This document shows, one piece after another, positions 37,983 through 45,954 of a DNA stretch of 64,000 nucleotides. The notes beneath the pieces were generated by a model, which did no database searches, was not told where the DNA came from, and saw only the letters and a program-made list of their open reading frames with translations. Position 1 is the first letter of the stretch. The number at the start of each line of letters is the position of its first letter. Source of the DNA: Curtobacterium sp. MCLR17_007. GTDB taxonomy: Bacteria; Actinomycetota; Actinomycetes; Actinomycetales; Microbacteriaceae. The stretch lies in NCBI RefSeq assembly GCF_003234655.2, contig NZ_CP126271.1, positions 1,054,001 through 1,118,000 of the forward strand, written 5' to 3'. Position numbers and translations under genes: made by a program.

Positions 37983-38627
37983 GTGACCGAGACGACTGTG
38001 GACAAGACGACCGACACCCCCACCCCTGTGGAGTTCTGGTTCGACCCGAACTGCCCGTGGGCCTGGATGACCAGCCGCTGGGTCGGTGAGGTCGAGCGCC
38101 AGCGTCCCCTCGACGTGACCTGGAAGGTGATGAGCCTGTTCGTCCTGAACGAGGACCAGGACGTCCCGCCGGAGTACCAGGAGCGGCTCGCGGCCGGGCA
38201 GGTCTACCCGCGCCTGGTCACGGCCGCGCGGCTGCGTCTGGGCGACGCGATCGTGAAGCCCTTGTACGACGCACTCGGCGAGCACATCCACCACCGTCAG
38301 GAGCACGACCCGACCCAGGTCGTCCCCGCCGTGCTCGCGGAGCTCGGCCTCGACGCCGACCTCGCCGAGTTCGCCTGGACGGACGAGGTCGACGCCGCCA
38401 CCCGCGAGAGCCACCGCGACGGCATCGAGCGCGTCGGCCAGGACGTCGGCACCCCCGTGATCGCCGTCGAGGGCACCGCCTTCTTCGGGCCCGTCATCTC
38501 CCCGGCGCCGAAGGGCCAGCAGGCACTCGACCTCTGGGACGGCGTGGTCGCCGCGGCCCGGTACCCGGGCTTCTTCGAGCTGAAGCGCTCGCGGACGGTC
38601 GGACCGGTCTTCGACACGACCGACTGA
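37983..38627 (+). CDS. DsbA-family (mycothiol-linked nitroreductase-like) oxidoreductase, CPWA
   Basis: 214 residues. The N-terminus VEFWFDPNCPWAWMTSRWVGEVE aligns with mycobacterial Rv2466c-type DsbA proteins, which reduce substrates with mycothiol. That family has CPWC; here the second Cys is Ala, leaving a single catalytic Cys. The helical insert is intact (KPLYDALGEHIHHRQEHD) and the cis-Pro loop reads QDVGTPVIAVEG. With one Cys it would work through a mixed disulfide with mycothiol, as monothiol glutaredoxins do with glutathione. The stop TGA forms part of the left arm of a terminator hairpin. Confidence 0.88.
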   Translation: MTETTVDKTTDTPTPVEFWFDPNCPWAWMTSRWVGEVERQRPLDVTWKVMSLFVLNEDQDVPPEYQERLAAGQVYPRLVTAARLRLGDAIVKPLYDALGEHIHHRQEHDPTQVVPAVLAELGLDADLAEFAWTDEVDAATRESHRDGIERVGQDVGTPVIAVEGTAFFGPVISPAPKGQQALDLWDGVVAAARYPGFFELKRSRTVGPVFDTTD

Positions 38628-38672
38628 CGGGAGGCCCGGCTCGGCCCCGCCGTCGCCATCCGCGTCCGTCAG
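38624..38672. terminator. Shared hairpin containing both stop codons, GACGGGAGGCC element copy 2
   Basis: Seven-base arms CTGACGG (38624-38630) and CCGTCAG (38666-38672). The TGA of the DsbA-like gene is in the left arm and the stop of the convergent acetyltransferase (TCA on this strand, 38669-38671) is in the right arm. The 20-base element GACGGGAGGCCCGGCTCGGC occupies 38626-38645. Confidence 0.65.
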
Positions 38673-39205
38673 GACAGCGGCAGGAGCATCAGGGTGAGGT
38701 CGAGCCAGCGGTCGAACTTGCGTCCGACCTCGGGCAGCACGGCCACGACCTCGAACCCGAGGCGCTCGTGCAGGGCGATCGAGCCGGTGTTCTCGCTGCA
38801 GATGGCGGCCATCACCACGTGCACGTCGTGCTGGCGGGCATGTGCCATGAGCGCGTGCATCAGCGTCGACGCGATGCCACGTCCGCGGTACCCGGATCGC
38901 ACGTAGACACTGTGTTCGACGGTGTGCCGGTACCCGGGGCGCGGACGGAACGGGCCGTACGTCACGTACCCGGCGACGACGCCGTCCACCTCGGCGACCA
39001 GCACCGGGAACCCGGCGGCACGGCGCTGGGCGAACCACGTGTCGAACCACTCGCGGCTCTCGGGCTCGTCCTGCCACACCGCCGTCGTGTGCAGGGTGGC
39101 GTCGACGTGCAGCGCGTGGACGACGTCGAGGTCACGGGGTTCGCAGTCCCGGACCGTGACGCCCGACGCGGGTGGGGTTCCGTTCGTCGCATATGCTGTC
39201 GCCAT
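38669..39205 (-). CDS. GNAT-family N-acetyltransferase
   Basis: 178 residues. The acetyl-CoA motif is VRSGYRGRGIASTLMHALMAHARQ (RGxGxA), with EHSVYV before it and CSENTGSIALHERLGFEVV after it: a complete GNAT fold of the phosphinothricin/amino-acid acetyltransferase type. Target unknown. The ATG overlaps the ATG of the divergent XRE gene in the palindrome CATG (39203-39206). No later in-frame ATG or GTG fits before the fold begins, so this start is well supported. TACGAT ends 7 bases upstream. Confidence 0.88.
   Translation of the reverse strand: MATAYATNGTPPASGVTVRDCEPRDLDVVHALHVDATLHTTAVWQDEPESREWFDTWFAQRRAAGFPVLVAEVDGVVAGYVTYGPFRPRPGYRHTVEHSVYVRSGYRGRGIASTLMHALMAHARQHDVHVVMAAICSENTGSIALHERLGFEVVAVLPEVGRKFDRWLDLTLMLLPLS
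39192..39197 (+). promoter_or_regulatory. Leaderless-type -10 box (TATGCT) of the XRE gene, inside the GNAT gene
   Basis: TATGCT ends 6 bases before the ATG at 39204 and lies within codons 3-5 of the opposite-strand acetyltransferase gene. Confidence 0.6.
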
Positions 39206-39809
39206 GTCTCAGATCGTAGACGACGACCGGCTCCTCGGTGAACGGCTGCAGCACCTCCGCACCGAGCGACGCTGGAGCCTGACCGAGCTCGCCGAGGAGT
39301 CCGGCGTCTCCCGCGCGATGATCAACCGCGTCGAACGCGGGGTGTCGAGCCCGACGGCGACGATCCTCGGCCGGCTGTCGGGAGCGTTTGGGATGACGAT
39401 CTCGCAGCTGCTCGACGAGGGTGCGGCCGGGCAGCGTCCGGAGTCGGGCAGCCCCGACGACGCGACCGGCGTGCAGCGCGGGGCGACCGCCGACCACTGG
39501 ACGGACCCGGACACCGGGTACCGGCGCCGTCCCGTGTCGAGCGCGGACTTCCCCGTCGACGTGACCGAGGTGGTCCTCCCGGCCGGAGCGCACGTGACGT
39601 ACCCGGCGTCGGCCTACGCGTTCCTGCGCCACTGCATCTGGGTGGTCGACGGCGAGCTCGGACTCGTCGTCGGCGACGAGCCGGTGCGACTCGCCGCGGG
39701 CGACCGGATCGAGCTCGGCGACCCCGCCGAGGTGACCTACCGGAACGACTCGGCCGACCCCTGTCGGTACGTCGTGGTCGTGGCCAGGGGCGTGCGCGGC
39801 CGGGAATAG
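39204..39809 (+). CDS. XRE-family regulator with C-terminal cupin domain
   Basis: 201 residues. HTH at about 10-65: LLGERLQHLRTERRWSLTELAEESGVSRAMINRVERGVSSPTATILGRLSGAFGM. The cupin domain covers about 110-195 (VVLPAGAHVTYPASAYAFLRHCIWVVDGELGLVVGDEPVRLAAGDRIEL). This architecture usually senses a small molecule and controls a neighbouring transport or modification gene, here most simply the divergent GNAT gene with which it shares its start codon. The stop codon TAG is the first half of the -10 box of rpiB. Confidence 0.9.
   Translation: MSQIVDDDRLLGERLQHLRTERRWSLTELAEESGVSRAMINRVERGVSSPTATILGRLSGAFGMTISQLLDEGAAGQRPESGSPDDATGVQRGATADHWTDPDTGYRRRPVSSADFPVDVTEVVLPAGAHVTYPASAYAFLRHCIWVVDGELGLVVGDEPVRLAAGDRIELGDPAEVTYRNDSADPCRYVVVVARGVRGRE
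39213..39218 (-). promoter_or_regulatory. Leaderless-type -10 box (TACGAT) of the GNAT gene, inside the XRE gene
   Basis: TACGAT on the minus strand ends 7 bases before the ATG at 39205 and lies within codons 4-5 of the XRE gene. Confidence 0.55.
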
Positions 39810-39812
39810 GAT
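39807..39812 (+). promoter_or_regulatory. Leaderless-type -10 box (TAGGAT) of rpiB
   Basis: TAGGAT ends 6 bases before the ATG of rpiB and begins with the stop codon of the XRE gene. Confidence 0.6.
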
Positions 39813-39818
39813 CGGACC

Positions 39819-40307
39819 ATGCGCATCCACCTCGGAACGGACCACGCCGGCCTCGAGTTCAGCAAGACCCTCGCGTCGCACCTGACCGACGCCGGACACC
39901 AGGTCATCGACCACGGCCCGACCGAGTACGACGCGCTCGACGACTACCCCTCGTTCTGCATCAACGCCGCGCACGCCGTCGTCGAGGACCAGCGCGCGGG
40001 CGTCCAGGCGCTCGGCGTCGTCTTCGGCGGTTCCGGCAACGGCGAGCAGATCGCGGCGAACAAGGTCGAGGGCGTCCGCGCCGCCCTGGTGTGGAACGAG
40101 TCGACCGCGCTGCTGGCCCGCCAGCACAACGACGCGAACGTCATCTCGCTCGGCGCGCGCCAGCACACTGAAGCCGAGGTGATCGACTTCGTCGACCTGT
40201 TCATCAACGAGCCCTTCTCCGGTGAGGAACGCCACGCGCGCCGCATCGCGCAGCTCGCCGAGTACGAGCAGACCGGCACCATCGCCGGCAAGCAGGTCGA
40301 CGCGTAG
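39819..40307 (+). CDS. rpiB: Ribose-5-phosphate isomerase B
   Basis: 162 residues. Interconverts ribose-5-phosphate and ribulose-5-phosphate. MRIHLGTDHAGLEF is the family N-terminus (Asp/His substrate binding), GVVFGGSGNGEQIAANKVEGVRAAL is the phosphate and active-site loop in the actinobacterial form, where the bacterial Cys of this loop is replaced by Asn/Glu, and ARQHNDANVISLGAR completes it. Full length. Predicted leaderless. Confidence 0.94.
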   Translation: MRIHLGTDHAGLEFSKTLASHLTDAGHQVIDHGPTEYDALDDYPSFCINAAHAVVEDQRAGVQALGVVFGGSGNGEQIAANKVEGVRAALVWNESTALLARQHNDANVISLGARQHTEAEVIDFVDLFINEPFSGEERHARRIAQLAEYEQTGTIAGKQVDA

Positions 40308-40358
40308 CCGACCGTCGGGGGACACCGACCGTCAGCGGCACCGGGTAGAACGGGTCGC

Positions 40359-41288
40359 ATGCCCGAGGGTCACTCCGTCCACAGGATCGCCAACCAGTTC
40401 ACCCGGCACTTCGTCGGCAAGCGTTGCGAGGTGTCGAGCCCGCAGGGGCGCTTCGCCGAGGGTGCCGCACAGCTCGACGGCAAGCGCATGGTCGCGTCAC
40501 GGGCGGTGGGCAAGCAGCTGTTCCTCGAGTTCGAGGACGACCTGTTCCTGCGCGTGCACCTGGGGCTGTACGGCGCGTGGGACTTCGCCGGTGTGATCTC
40601 GACCTCCGAGGCGCTGTCGGACGACGACGACCGCGAGGAGTCGCTGGCCTCGATCGGCGCACCGCGGCTCGCCCGGTACCGGATGGCCGAGCAGGAGAAG
40701 TCCGAGGACCCGATCGAGGCGTTCCCCCCGGACCCCGTCGGACAGGTGCGCGTCCGTCTGCTGACCGAGGACACCGTCGGCGACCTGCGTGGACCCACCG
40801 CCTGCGTGGTCGAGGACGCCGCCGGGGTGCAGCGCGCGCTCGACAAGCTCGGCCCCGACCCCGTCAACGACGACGGCCCCGAGGCCGAGAAGGTCTTCGT
40901 CGACAACGTCCGGAAGCGCAACGTCGCGATCGGCCAGCTGCTGATGGACCAGGCCGTGGTGAGCGGCATCGGCAACATCTACCGTGCCGAACTGCTGTTC
41001 CGCCAGCGCCTCGACCCCTACAAGGTCGGCAAGAAGGTCACCGTCAAGCAGGCCAAGGCGCTCTGGGCCGACTGGTCGAAGCTGCTGCACGACGGGGTGC
41101 GCGACGGGCTGATGATGACGATGGACGGGCTGTCCGACACCGACCGCAAGAAAGCGTTGCGCTCCCGCAAGGACCGGCACTGGGTGTACCACCGTCAGGG
41201 CGAGCCCTGCCGGGTGTGCGGCACCGAGATCCGGATGGCGGACATGGCCGGCCGCAAGCTCTACTGGTGCCCGAAGGACCAGAAGTAG
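40359..41288 (+). CDS. nei: Fpg/Nei-family DNA glycosylase (Nei2-like)
   Basis: 309 residues. Base-excision repair of oxidised bases. The N-terminus MPEGHSVH gives the catalytic Pro2 and Glu3 after Met removal. The helix-two-turn-helix reads LLMDQAVVSGIGNIYRAELLFRQRLDPY. The C-terminal zinc finger (CRVCGTEI ... YWCPKDQK) has three Cys of the usual C4 set visible, the fourth possibly replaced. An insert of about 20 acidic residues (EALSDDDDREESLASIGAP) lies in the N-terminal beta domain. TAGAAC ends 7 bases before the ATG. Confidence 0.92.
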   Translation: MPEGHSVHRIANQFTRHFVGKRCEVSSPQGRFAEGAAQLDGKRMVASRAVGKQLFLEFEDDLFLRVHLGLYGAWDFAGVISTSEALSDDDDREESLASIGAPRLARYRMAEQEKSEDPIEAFPPDPVGQVRVRLLTEDTVGDLRGPTACVVEDAAGVQRALDKLGPDPVNDDGPEAEKVFVDNVRKRNVAIGQLLMDQAVVSGIGNIYRAELLFRQRLDPYKVGKKVTVKQAKALWADWSKLLHDGVRDGLMMTMDGLSDTDRKKALRSRKDRHWVYHRQGEPCRVCGTEIRMADMAGRKLYWCPKDQK

Positions 41289-41291
41289 CCG

Positions 41292-42761
41292 TCACCGGTC
41301 GCGGTGCGTCCACCGCCCGGCGACCGCCGTCGCGAGCACGGGCATGGTCCGCAGCGCCGTCGACGACGCCGTCAGCGGATCGGACTCCACGAGCACCAGG
41401 TCCGCGACGTCGCCGACGGCCACGCCCACCCGTCCGTCGGTCGAGCCCGTCCACGCGGTCAGCGCCGACAGCCGCTCCGACGGGTGCCACGGCTCGCGGC
41501 CGTCGCGGTCCCGCCCGACGGCCGCGGCGAGCGACACCCATGGGTCGAGCGGCGCCACGGGAGCGTCCGACCCGAGCAGCACGCGGGCACCGGCGCGGGC
41601 CAGTGACGCGAACGCGAACGCCCGGTCGGTGACGCCCGCCCAGTGGTGGTCCGCGATGTCCCGGTCGTCCATCGCGTGCTCGGGCTGCACCGACGCGGCG
41701 ACCCCGAGCCGGGCGAACCGCGCCAGGTCGGCGTCCGCCAGCAGCTGGGCGTGCTCGATCGTGCCGCGGGTCCCGACCGCCTCGAAGACGTCGAGGGCCA
41801 GGGTGTTCGCGCGGTCGCCGATGGCGTGGACCGCGGGCACGAGCCCGGCGTCGACGGCTCGGCGGGTGATCGCCACGAGGTCGTCGAACGACCACGCGAG
41901 CACCCCCGACCCGTCGGCGAGCGCCGCGGTCCTGGTGCCGAGCGACCCGTCGGTGATGACCTTGAACGGCCCCATGGTCAGCAGGCCCCTGGTGCCCGCG
42001 ACGACGTCGCCGGTCCGCAGTCCCCGGGCGATCGCGGTGTCGAGGTCGGCCGCGTAGACACCGGACGACACGCGCAGGGCATCGGTGCCGCCGCGCATCC
42101 GCCGCGTCCACCGGTCGAGCCCGAAGCGCATCTCGAGGTCGACGACCCGGGTGACGCCCCGGGCCGCGGCGGCCTCGGCGGCGTCGGCGACCCACCCGTC
42201 CAGGACCTCGTCCGGCACCTGGGAGAGCGCCCCGGTGACGTCGAAGGCGTCCTGCTCGCGCAGGACCCCGTCCTCACCCGCTACCAACGGACGCCCGAGC
42301 ACGGCGCCGAAGTGGCTGAGCGCGAGGGCGTTGCACCACACGGCGTGCAGGTCCGCGCTCACGACGACGACCGGGAGGCCCGGTGCGGCCCGGTCGAGCA
42401 GCTCGCGGCGGGCGGGGCGGGGCCACATCCCGTCGCGGTACCCGTGGCCGATGAGGACGCGGTCCGCGACGCCGGTCCGTGCCACCACAGCGAGCAGGTC
42501 GGCGGTGGCCTCGGCCGAGTCCGCTGCCGAGACGTCGACACGTCGACGCACGAGCGCCCACTGGTCGAAGTGGGTGTGGTGGTCGACGAGCCCGGGGCCG
42601 AGCCAGGCGCCGTCCGCCTGCAGCACGTCGGTGTCGGTGCTCGTGGCGTCGAGGGTGCCGGCGGGGGCGACCGCGGTCACCACGCCGTCGGTGACCCGGA
42701 CGTCGGCGGGTGCGCCGGAGGTGCCCACCCGGCGGACGGTGCGGAGCAGGACCTCGCTCAC
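41292..42761 (-). CDS. Amidohydrolase (YtcJ-like metal-dependent hydrolase)
   Basis: 489 residues. LGPGLVDHHTHFDQW gives the His-x-His metal ligands of strand 1; later VPAVHAIGDRANTLALD, GTIEHAQLLADADLARF and LLGSDAPVAPLDPW supply the remaining His and Asp ligands. The C-terminal metal-binding beta domain reads VGDVADLVLVESDPL. Proteins of this branch (YtcJ, DUF6282-like) hydrolyse formamide or cyclic amide bonds; substrate unknown. Translationally coupled to the PaiB-like gene by an ATGA overlap; ends 3 bases from the convergent nei gene. Confidence 0.88.
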   Translation of the reverse strand: MSEVLLRTVRRVGTSGAPADVRVTDGVVTAVAPAGTLDATSTDTDVLQADGAWLGPGLVDHHTHFDQWALVRRRVDVSAADSAEATADLLAVVARTGVADRVLIGHGYRDGMWPRPARRELLDRAAPGLPVVVVSADLHAVWCNALALSHFGAVLGRPLVAGEDGVLREQDAFDVTGALSQVPDEVLDGWVADAAEAAAARGVTRVVDLEMRFGLDRWTRRMRGGTDALRVSSGVYAADLDTAIARGLRTGDVVAGTRGLLTMGPFKVITDGSLGTRTAALADGSGVLAWSFDDLVAITRRAVDAGLVPAVHAIGDRANTLALDVFEAVGTRGTIEHAQLLADADLARFARLGVAASVQPEHAMDDRDIADHHWAGVTDRAFAFASLARAGARVLLGSDAPVAPLDPWVSLAAAVGRDRDGREPWHPSERLSALTAWTGSTDGRVGVAVGDVADLVLVESDPLTASSTALRTMPVLATAVAGRWTHRDR

Positions 42762-43420
42762 TCGGCCTCCCGTCCGCCCTGGTCGTCACCGGCGGCGGAC
42801 CGGACCCGCTCGATCTCGTCGGCGAGTGCCGGCGAGGCGTAGGGGCCGTCGCCGCGGAGTCCGGCGACGATGTCGTCGACGACCCCCGGGGCCTTGTTCT
42901 GGGAGAGCTTCGCGCGGGCGTCGAAGCGGGTGACGCGGATGCGGATGCCCACGGTCCCCTTCGCCATCCGCCGAGCGGTGTCCTCGTCGACGTCGAGCGA
43001 GACCGGGTCGGGCATGACCCGCTCGAAGTGGTCGACGAGCTCGCCGAGGACACGGAAGTTCTCGTCGTCGGACAGGATCTCGGGCGTGCCCCACAGGTGG
43101 GCGGTGACGTGGTTCCAGGTCGGCACGAACTGGTCGGCCGGGTACCACGCGGGCGAGACGTACCCGTGTGGGCCCTGCACGATGACGAGCACCTCGTGCT
43201 GCCCGAGTTCGTGCGCGACCTCGTCGGGCCGGCCGACGTGCGAGACGAGCACGAGCTGGTCGGGGTCCTCGCCGGGAGCGGGCTCCTCGAGCAGGAACGG
43301 GTAGTGCGAGGCCACGATCCCGGCGTCCGTGTGGGACACGATCGTCGCCCACGGGTTGCCACGGACCAGGCGCCGCACCTCGTCGACGTCGGTCATCAGG
43401 AAGTGTGGGGTGTGCCGCAT
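42758..43420 (-). CDS. FMN-binding PaiB-like protein
   Basis: 220 residues. The start MRHTPHFLMTDVDEVRRLVRGNPWATIVS matches the N-terminus of PaiB (negative regulator of sporulation and protease genes in Bacillus), with the FMN-binding split-barrel segments SHYPFLLE, LVLVSHVGRPDEVA and the central HGYVSPAWYP and VPTWNHVTAHLWG. In actinobacteria these are usually flavin- or heme-binding proteins of unclear role. First gene of a two-gene unit with the amidohydrolase, which may act on the same compound. The chosen ATG lies 45 codons after the longest possible start. Confidence 0.88.
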   Translation of the reverse strand: MRHTPHFLMTDVDEVRRLVRGNPWATIVSHTDAGIVASHYPFLLEEPAPGEDPDQLVLVSHVGRPDEVAHELGQHEVLVIVQGPHGYVSPAWYPADQFVPTWNHVTAHLWGTPEILSDDENFRVLGELVDHFERVMPDPVSLDVDEDTARRMAKGTVGIRIRVTRFDARAKLSQNKAPGVVDDIVAGLRGDGPYASPALADEIERVRSAAGDDQGGREAE

Positions 43421-43614
43421 GTCCGCCAGCGTGGCACAGCGGAGTGTGCCGGCGCGACGGGCGTCGTTTCCCGGTGTTCCCGGATGGTGGAAGTTCCCAC
43501 GTGCAGTGCACCACCTGTCGTGGTCGGGATCCGTGAACACGACGCTGTCTCGCAACGAGGGTCGGGCAGTGGACCGGGCGGCACTCGACTCGCGTCGCCG
43601 CTGACGTCAGACTC

Positions 43615-43654
43615 GACCCACCGACCCACCGACCCACCGACCCACCGACCCACC
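43615..43654 (+). repeat. 8-bp tandem repeat (GACCCACC x5) before the serine hydrolase gene
   Basis: Five perfect copies in tandem, ending 20 bases before the GTG start. The copy number is not a multiple of three, but it lies in the leader, so variation would change leader length or promoter spacing, not the protein. Confidence 0.93.
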
Positions 43655-43674
43655 GCTCTCCTGGAAGGACCACC

Positions 43675-45090
43675 GTGACCGACACCGAGGCCACACGCGA
43701 CGCGTACCGCACGACCCTGCCCACCATCCGCGACTGGGTCGCCTACAAGGTCTGGCAGCTCCGCGTGCCGGGCGTGCAGGTCGCGATCGGGTACCGCGGC
43801 GAGGAGCTGTTCTCCGAAGCCTGGGGCCACGCCGACGTCGAGGCCGGCCGACGCCTGACCACGACCGACCTGTTCCGGATCGCCTCGCACTCGAAGACCT
43901 TCACCGCGACCGCGCTGCTGCTGCTCGCCGAGCGTGGGGTGCTGCGCCTCGACGACACCGTCGGGACGTACGTGCCCGCGCTGGTCGAGGGCGGCTCGCC
44001 GATCGCGGACGCCACGGTCCGGGAGCTCATGGAGATGGGTGCGGGCGTGATCCGCGACGGCCACGACGGCGACTACTGGTCCCTCGCGCGGCCGTTCCCG
44101 GACGAGGACGAACTGCTGGCGCTCGTCCTCGACCGCGGGCAGAAGGTGCCGACGGGATCCTCGTTCAACTACTCGAACCTCGGGTACTCGTTGCTCGGGC
44201 TCGTCATCGCCGCGGCTTCCGGACGGAGCTACAACGACTTCGTCCGCCAGGAGATCGTCGAGCCACTCGGCCTGCGGAACACCGGCCCGGACTGGGACCC
44301 GTCGCGCGAGGACGACTTCGTGGTGGGCTACTCCGGCTTCCACGTCGCACGGCACCGGCAGCGCGTCGCGCACGTCGACACCCGGGCGATGGCCGCAGCG
44401 ACCGGCTTCCACGGCACCGCGTCCGACCTGGTCCGGTACTTCTCCGCCCACGTCCTCGGGCAGGGGGACCTGCTGAGCGACCACTCCAAGCGCCTGGCGC
44501 AGCGGAAGTCGTGGAGCGCCACCGAGGATGACCCGGCGGCCCGGGGCTACGGCGCGGGCTTCATCGTCGACCGCATCGGCGGGCGCGAGGTCCGCGGCCA
44601 CTCCGGCGGGTTCCCCGGGCACATCACGCAGTCGCTGTTCGACCCCGAGTCCGGGCTCGTCGTGTCCGTGATGACGAGCGCCGCCGCAGGCCCGGCGACG
44701 CTCCTGGCGACCGGCATCATCCACCTGCTCGACGCAGCGGCCGACACCGGTGCGCCCGGCGCCGTCGTGACCGCCGAGCAGGCCGCGCGCTTCACTGGTC
44801 GCTACGCCAACCCCTGGGGCGTCACCGACATCGCCCGCGTGGGCGACCGGCTGCTCGCGATCGACCCGTCCGGCCCCGACCCGATGGAGTCGCCCACCCG
44901 GCTCGAGGTCGTCGACCAGGACACGCTCCGGATGACCCACGGCAACCGCTTCGGCTCCGTCGACGAGGACATCGTCGTCGCCCGCGACGCCGACGGCACC
45001 GTCACGGGCATCCGCGGCAGCGGCGGCATGAGCGAGGAACCGTGGACGATCCCCGACGAGGCTCCGGAGGTCGCGGCCGGGCTTGCATAG
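43675..45090 (+). CDS. Serine hydrolase (beta-lactamase / D-aminopeptidase-like family)
   Basis: 471 residues, GTG start behind GGAAGGA. Serine beta-lactamase fold: SHSK (about residues 63-66) is the Ser-x-x-Lys pair, YSN (about 164-166) the general-base motif and HSGG (about 305-308) the third motif. No signal peptide, so it is cytoplasmic, as for esterase EstB or D-aminopeptidase types. A C-terminal lipocalin-like DUF3471-type domain (about 360-465) is present. Probably an esterase or peptidase, not a resistance enzyme. Confidence 0.88.
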   Translation: MTDTEATRDAYRTTLPTIRDWVAYKVWQLRVPGVQVAIGYRGEELFSEAWGHADVEAGRRLTTTDLFRIASHSKTFTATALLLLAERGVLRLDDTVGTYVPALVEGGSPIADATVRELMEMGAGVIRDGHDGDYWSLARPFPDEDELLALVLDRGQKVPTGSSFNYSNLGYSLLGLVIAAASGRSYNDFVRQEIVEPLGLRNTGPDWDPSREDDFVVGYSGFHVARHRQRVAHVDTRAMAAATGFHGTASDLVRYFSAHVLGQGDLLSDHSKRLAQRKSWSATEDDPAARGYGAGFIVDRIGGREVRGHSGGFPGHITQSLFDPESGLVVSVMTSAAAGPATLLATGIIHLLDAAADTGAPGAVVTAEQAARFTGRYANPWGVTDIARVGDRLLAIDPSGPDPMESPTRLEVVDQDTLRMTHGNRFGSVDEDIVVARDADGTVTGIRGSGGMSEEPWTIPDEAPEVAAGLA

Positions 45091-45256
45091 CCTGGCGCAG
45101 ACCGCGGACGGACCGGGCCGTATGCGCACCGTTCCGCAGGGTCTCCGTCATGTCTCTGTCGAGACCGACCGCGTCCACCATCGCGCGGAGTGCGTCGCCC
45201 ATCCCCCCAGCGTGACGCGTCACGCAGCACGGGACCGACCACCTGTGGACAGTGCG

Positions 45257-45859
45257 TCAGCGGACGTCGGCGGTGGACCAGAGGAACCGGGCGCCGTCAC
45301 CGACCGGACGGACGAGCGGGCCGGCGAACAGCAGGGCTGCGACGACGAACGCCACGACCCGCCCGGCCGCGGGGACCGCGAACAGGACCGTCAGCCCCGT
45401 CTGCGTGGTGCCGGGGAGCGTCCCGAGCCACAGTGCCGGGCCTCCGAGCAGCCAGACCGCCGCGCCGACGGCGACCACCCAGCCGGCGGCACGCGACGCA
45501 CTGCTCCCGGAACGCACGACGAGGACGCCGAAGGCGACGAGCAGCGCCTGTGCCGCGGTCGTCAGGATCGTCGCGACCGGGATCGCGGGCGACCCGATGC
45601 CGAGGCCAGCCAGCGCCGTGCACAGCGCGGCCACAGCGAAGCCGAGTGACGTCCGGTCCGCTCGGCGTGCCGCAGACAGTCCGGCGACGAGCGCGGCGGC
45701 TGCCGTCACCACCCCGACGACGACCAGGACCCAGGCGCCAGGGTCCAACTGCGTCAGGACACCCAGCCCTGCGACCCCGCCGACGGCCGCCCCGAGCCCC
45801 GCGACCACCGCCGCCAGTGCGGTCAGTCGTCCCCGTGTCGTGGTCCCCGTCGTCCCCAT
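45257..45859 (-). CDS. Polytopic membrane protein of unknown function
   Basis: 200 residues with about six hydrophobic helices separated by short Arg-containing loops, a Gly/Ala/Val composition, and a short C-terminal soluble end (VGDGARFLWSTADVR). No recognised motif. TATGGT ends 6 bases before the ATG, so it is probably leaderless. It diverges from the histidine kinase gene across 95 bases holding a 10-bp inverted repeat, so it may be a target of that two-component system. The 166 bases between its stop and the serine hydrolase hold nothing that I can support. Confidence 0.7.
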   Translation of the reverse strand: MGTTGTTTRGRLTALAAVVAGLGAAVGGVAGLGVLTQLDPGAWVLVVVGVVTAAAALVAGLSAARRADRTSLGFAVAALCTALAGLGIGSPAIPVATILTTAAQALLVAFGVLVVRSGSSASRAAGWVVAVGAAVWLLGGPALWLGTLPGTTQTGLTVLFAVPAAGRVVAFVVAALLFAGPLVRPVGDGARFLWSTADVR

Positions 45860-45865
45860 GCCGAC

Positions 45866-45871
45866 ACCATA
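45866..45871 (-). promoter_or_regulatory. Leaderless-type -10 box (TATGGT)
   Basis: TATGGT on the minus strand ends 6 bases before the ATG at 45859. Confidence 0.6.
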
Positions 45872-45877
45872 ACGCCG

Positions 45878-45899
45878 GGGGTGGGGTCAACCCCACCCC
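45878..45899. promoter_or_regulatory. Inverted repeat between divergent genes, possible operator
   Basis: GGGGTGGGGT and ACCCCACCCC form a perfect 10-bp inverted repeat with a 2-base centre. It sits 6 bases upstream of the minus-strand -10 box. Terminator function is unlikely between divergent genes. Confidence 0.5.
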
Positions 45900-45954
45900 T
45901 GGTCGGGGAGGGGGCAGGATGGGTCCGGGCACCCGGGTTCGGGATGCTGGACCC

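Noticed and set aside
35367..38627. Very long open frame on the plus strand across pepN and the DsbA-like gene
   Set aside because: Antisense to a complete pepN; composition is Arg/Gly/Asp/Val of the kind produced by GC-rich codon shadow. Only the last 214 codons (DsbA-like) are real.
43675..45090. Beta-lactamase resistance gene
   Set aside because: No signal peptide and an added C-terminal domain; motifs are those of cytoplasmic esterase/peptidase relatives.
45002..45223. Small minus-strand gene overlapping the serine hydrolase end
   Set aside because: Third-position GC is lower than for the window's genes, most of it is antisense to the hydrolase, and there is no ribosome site or promoter.
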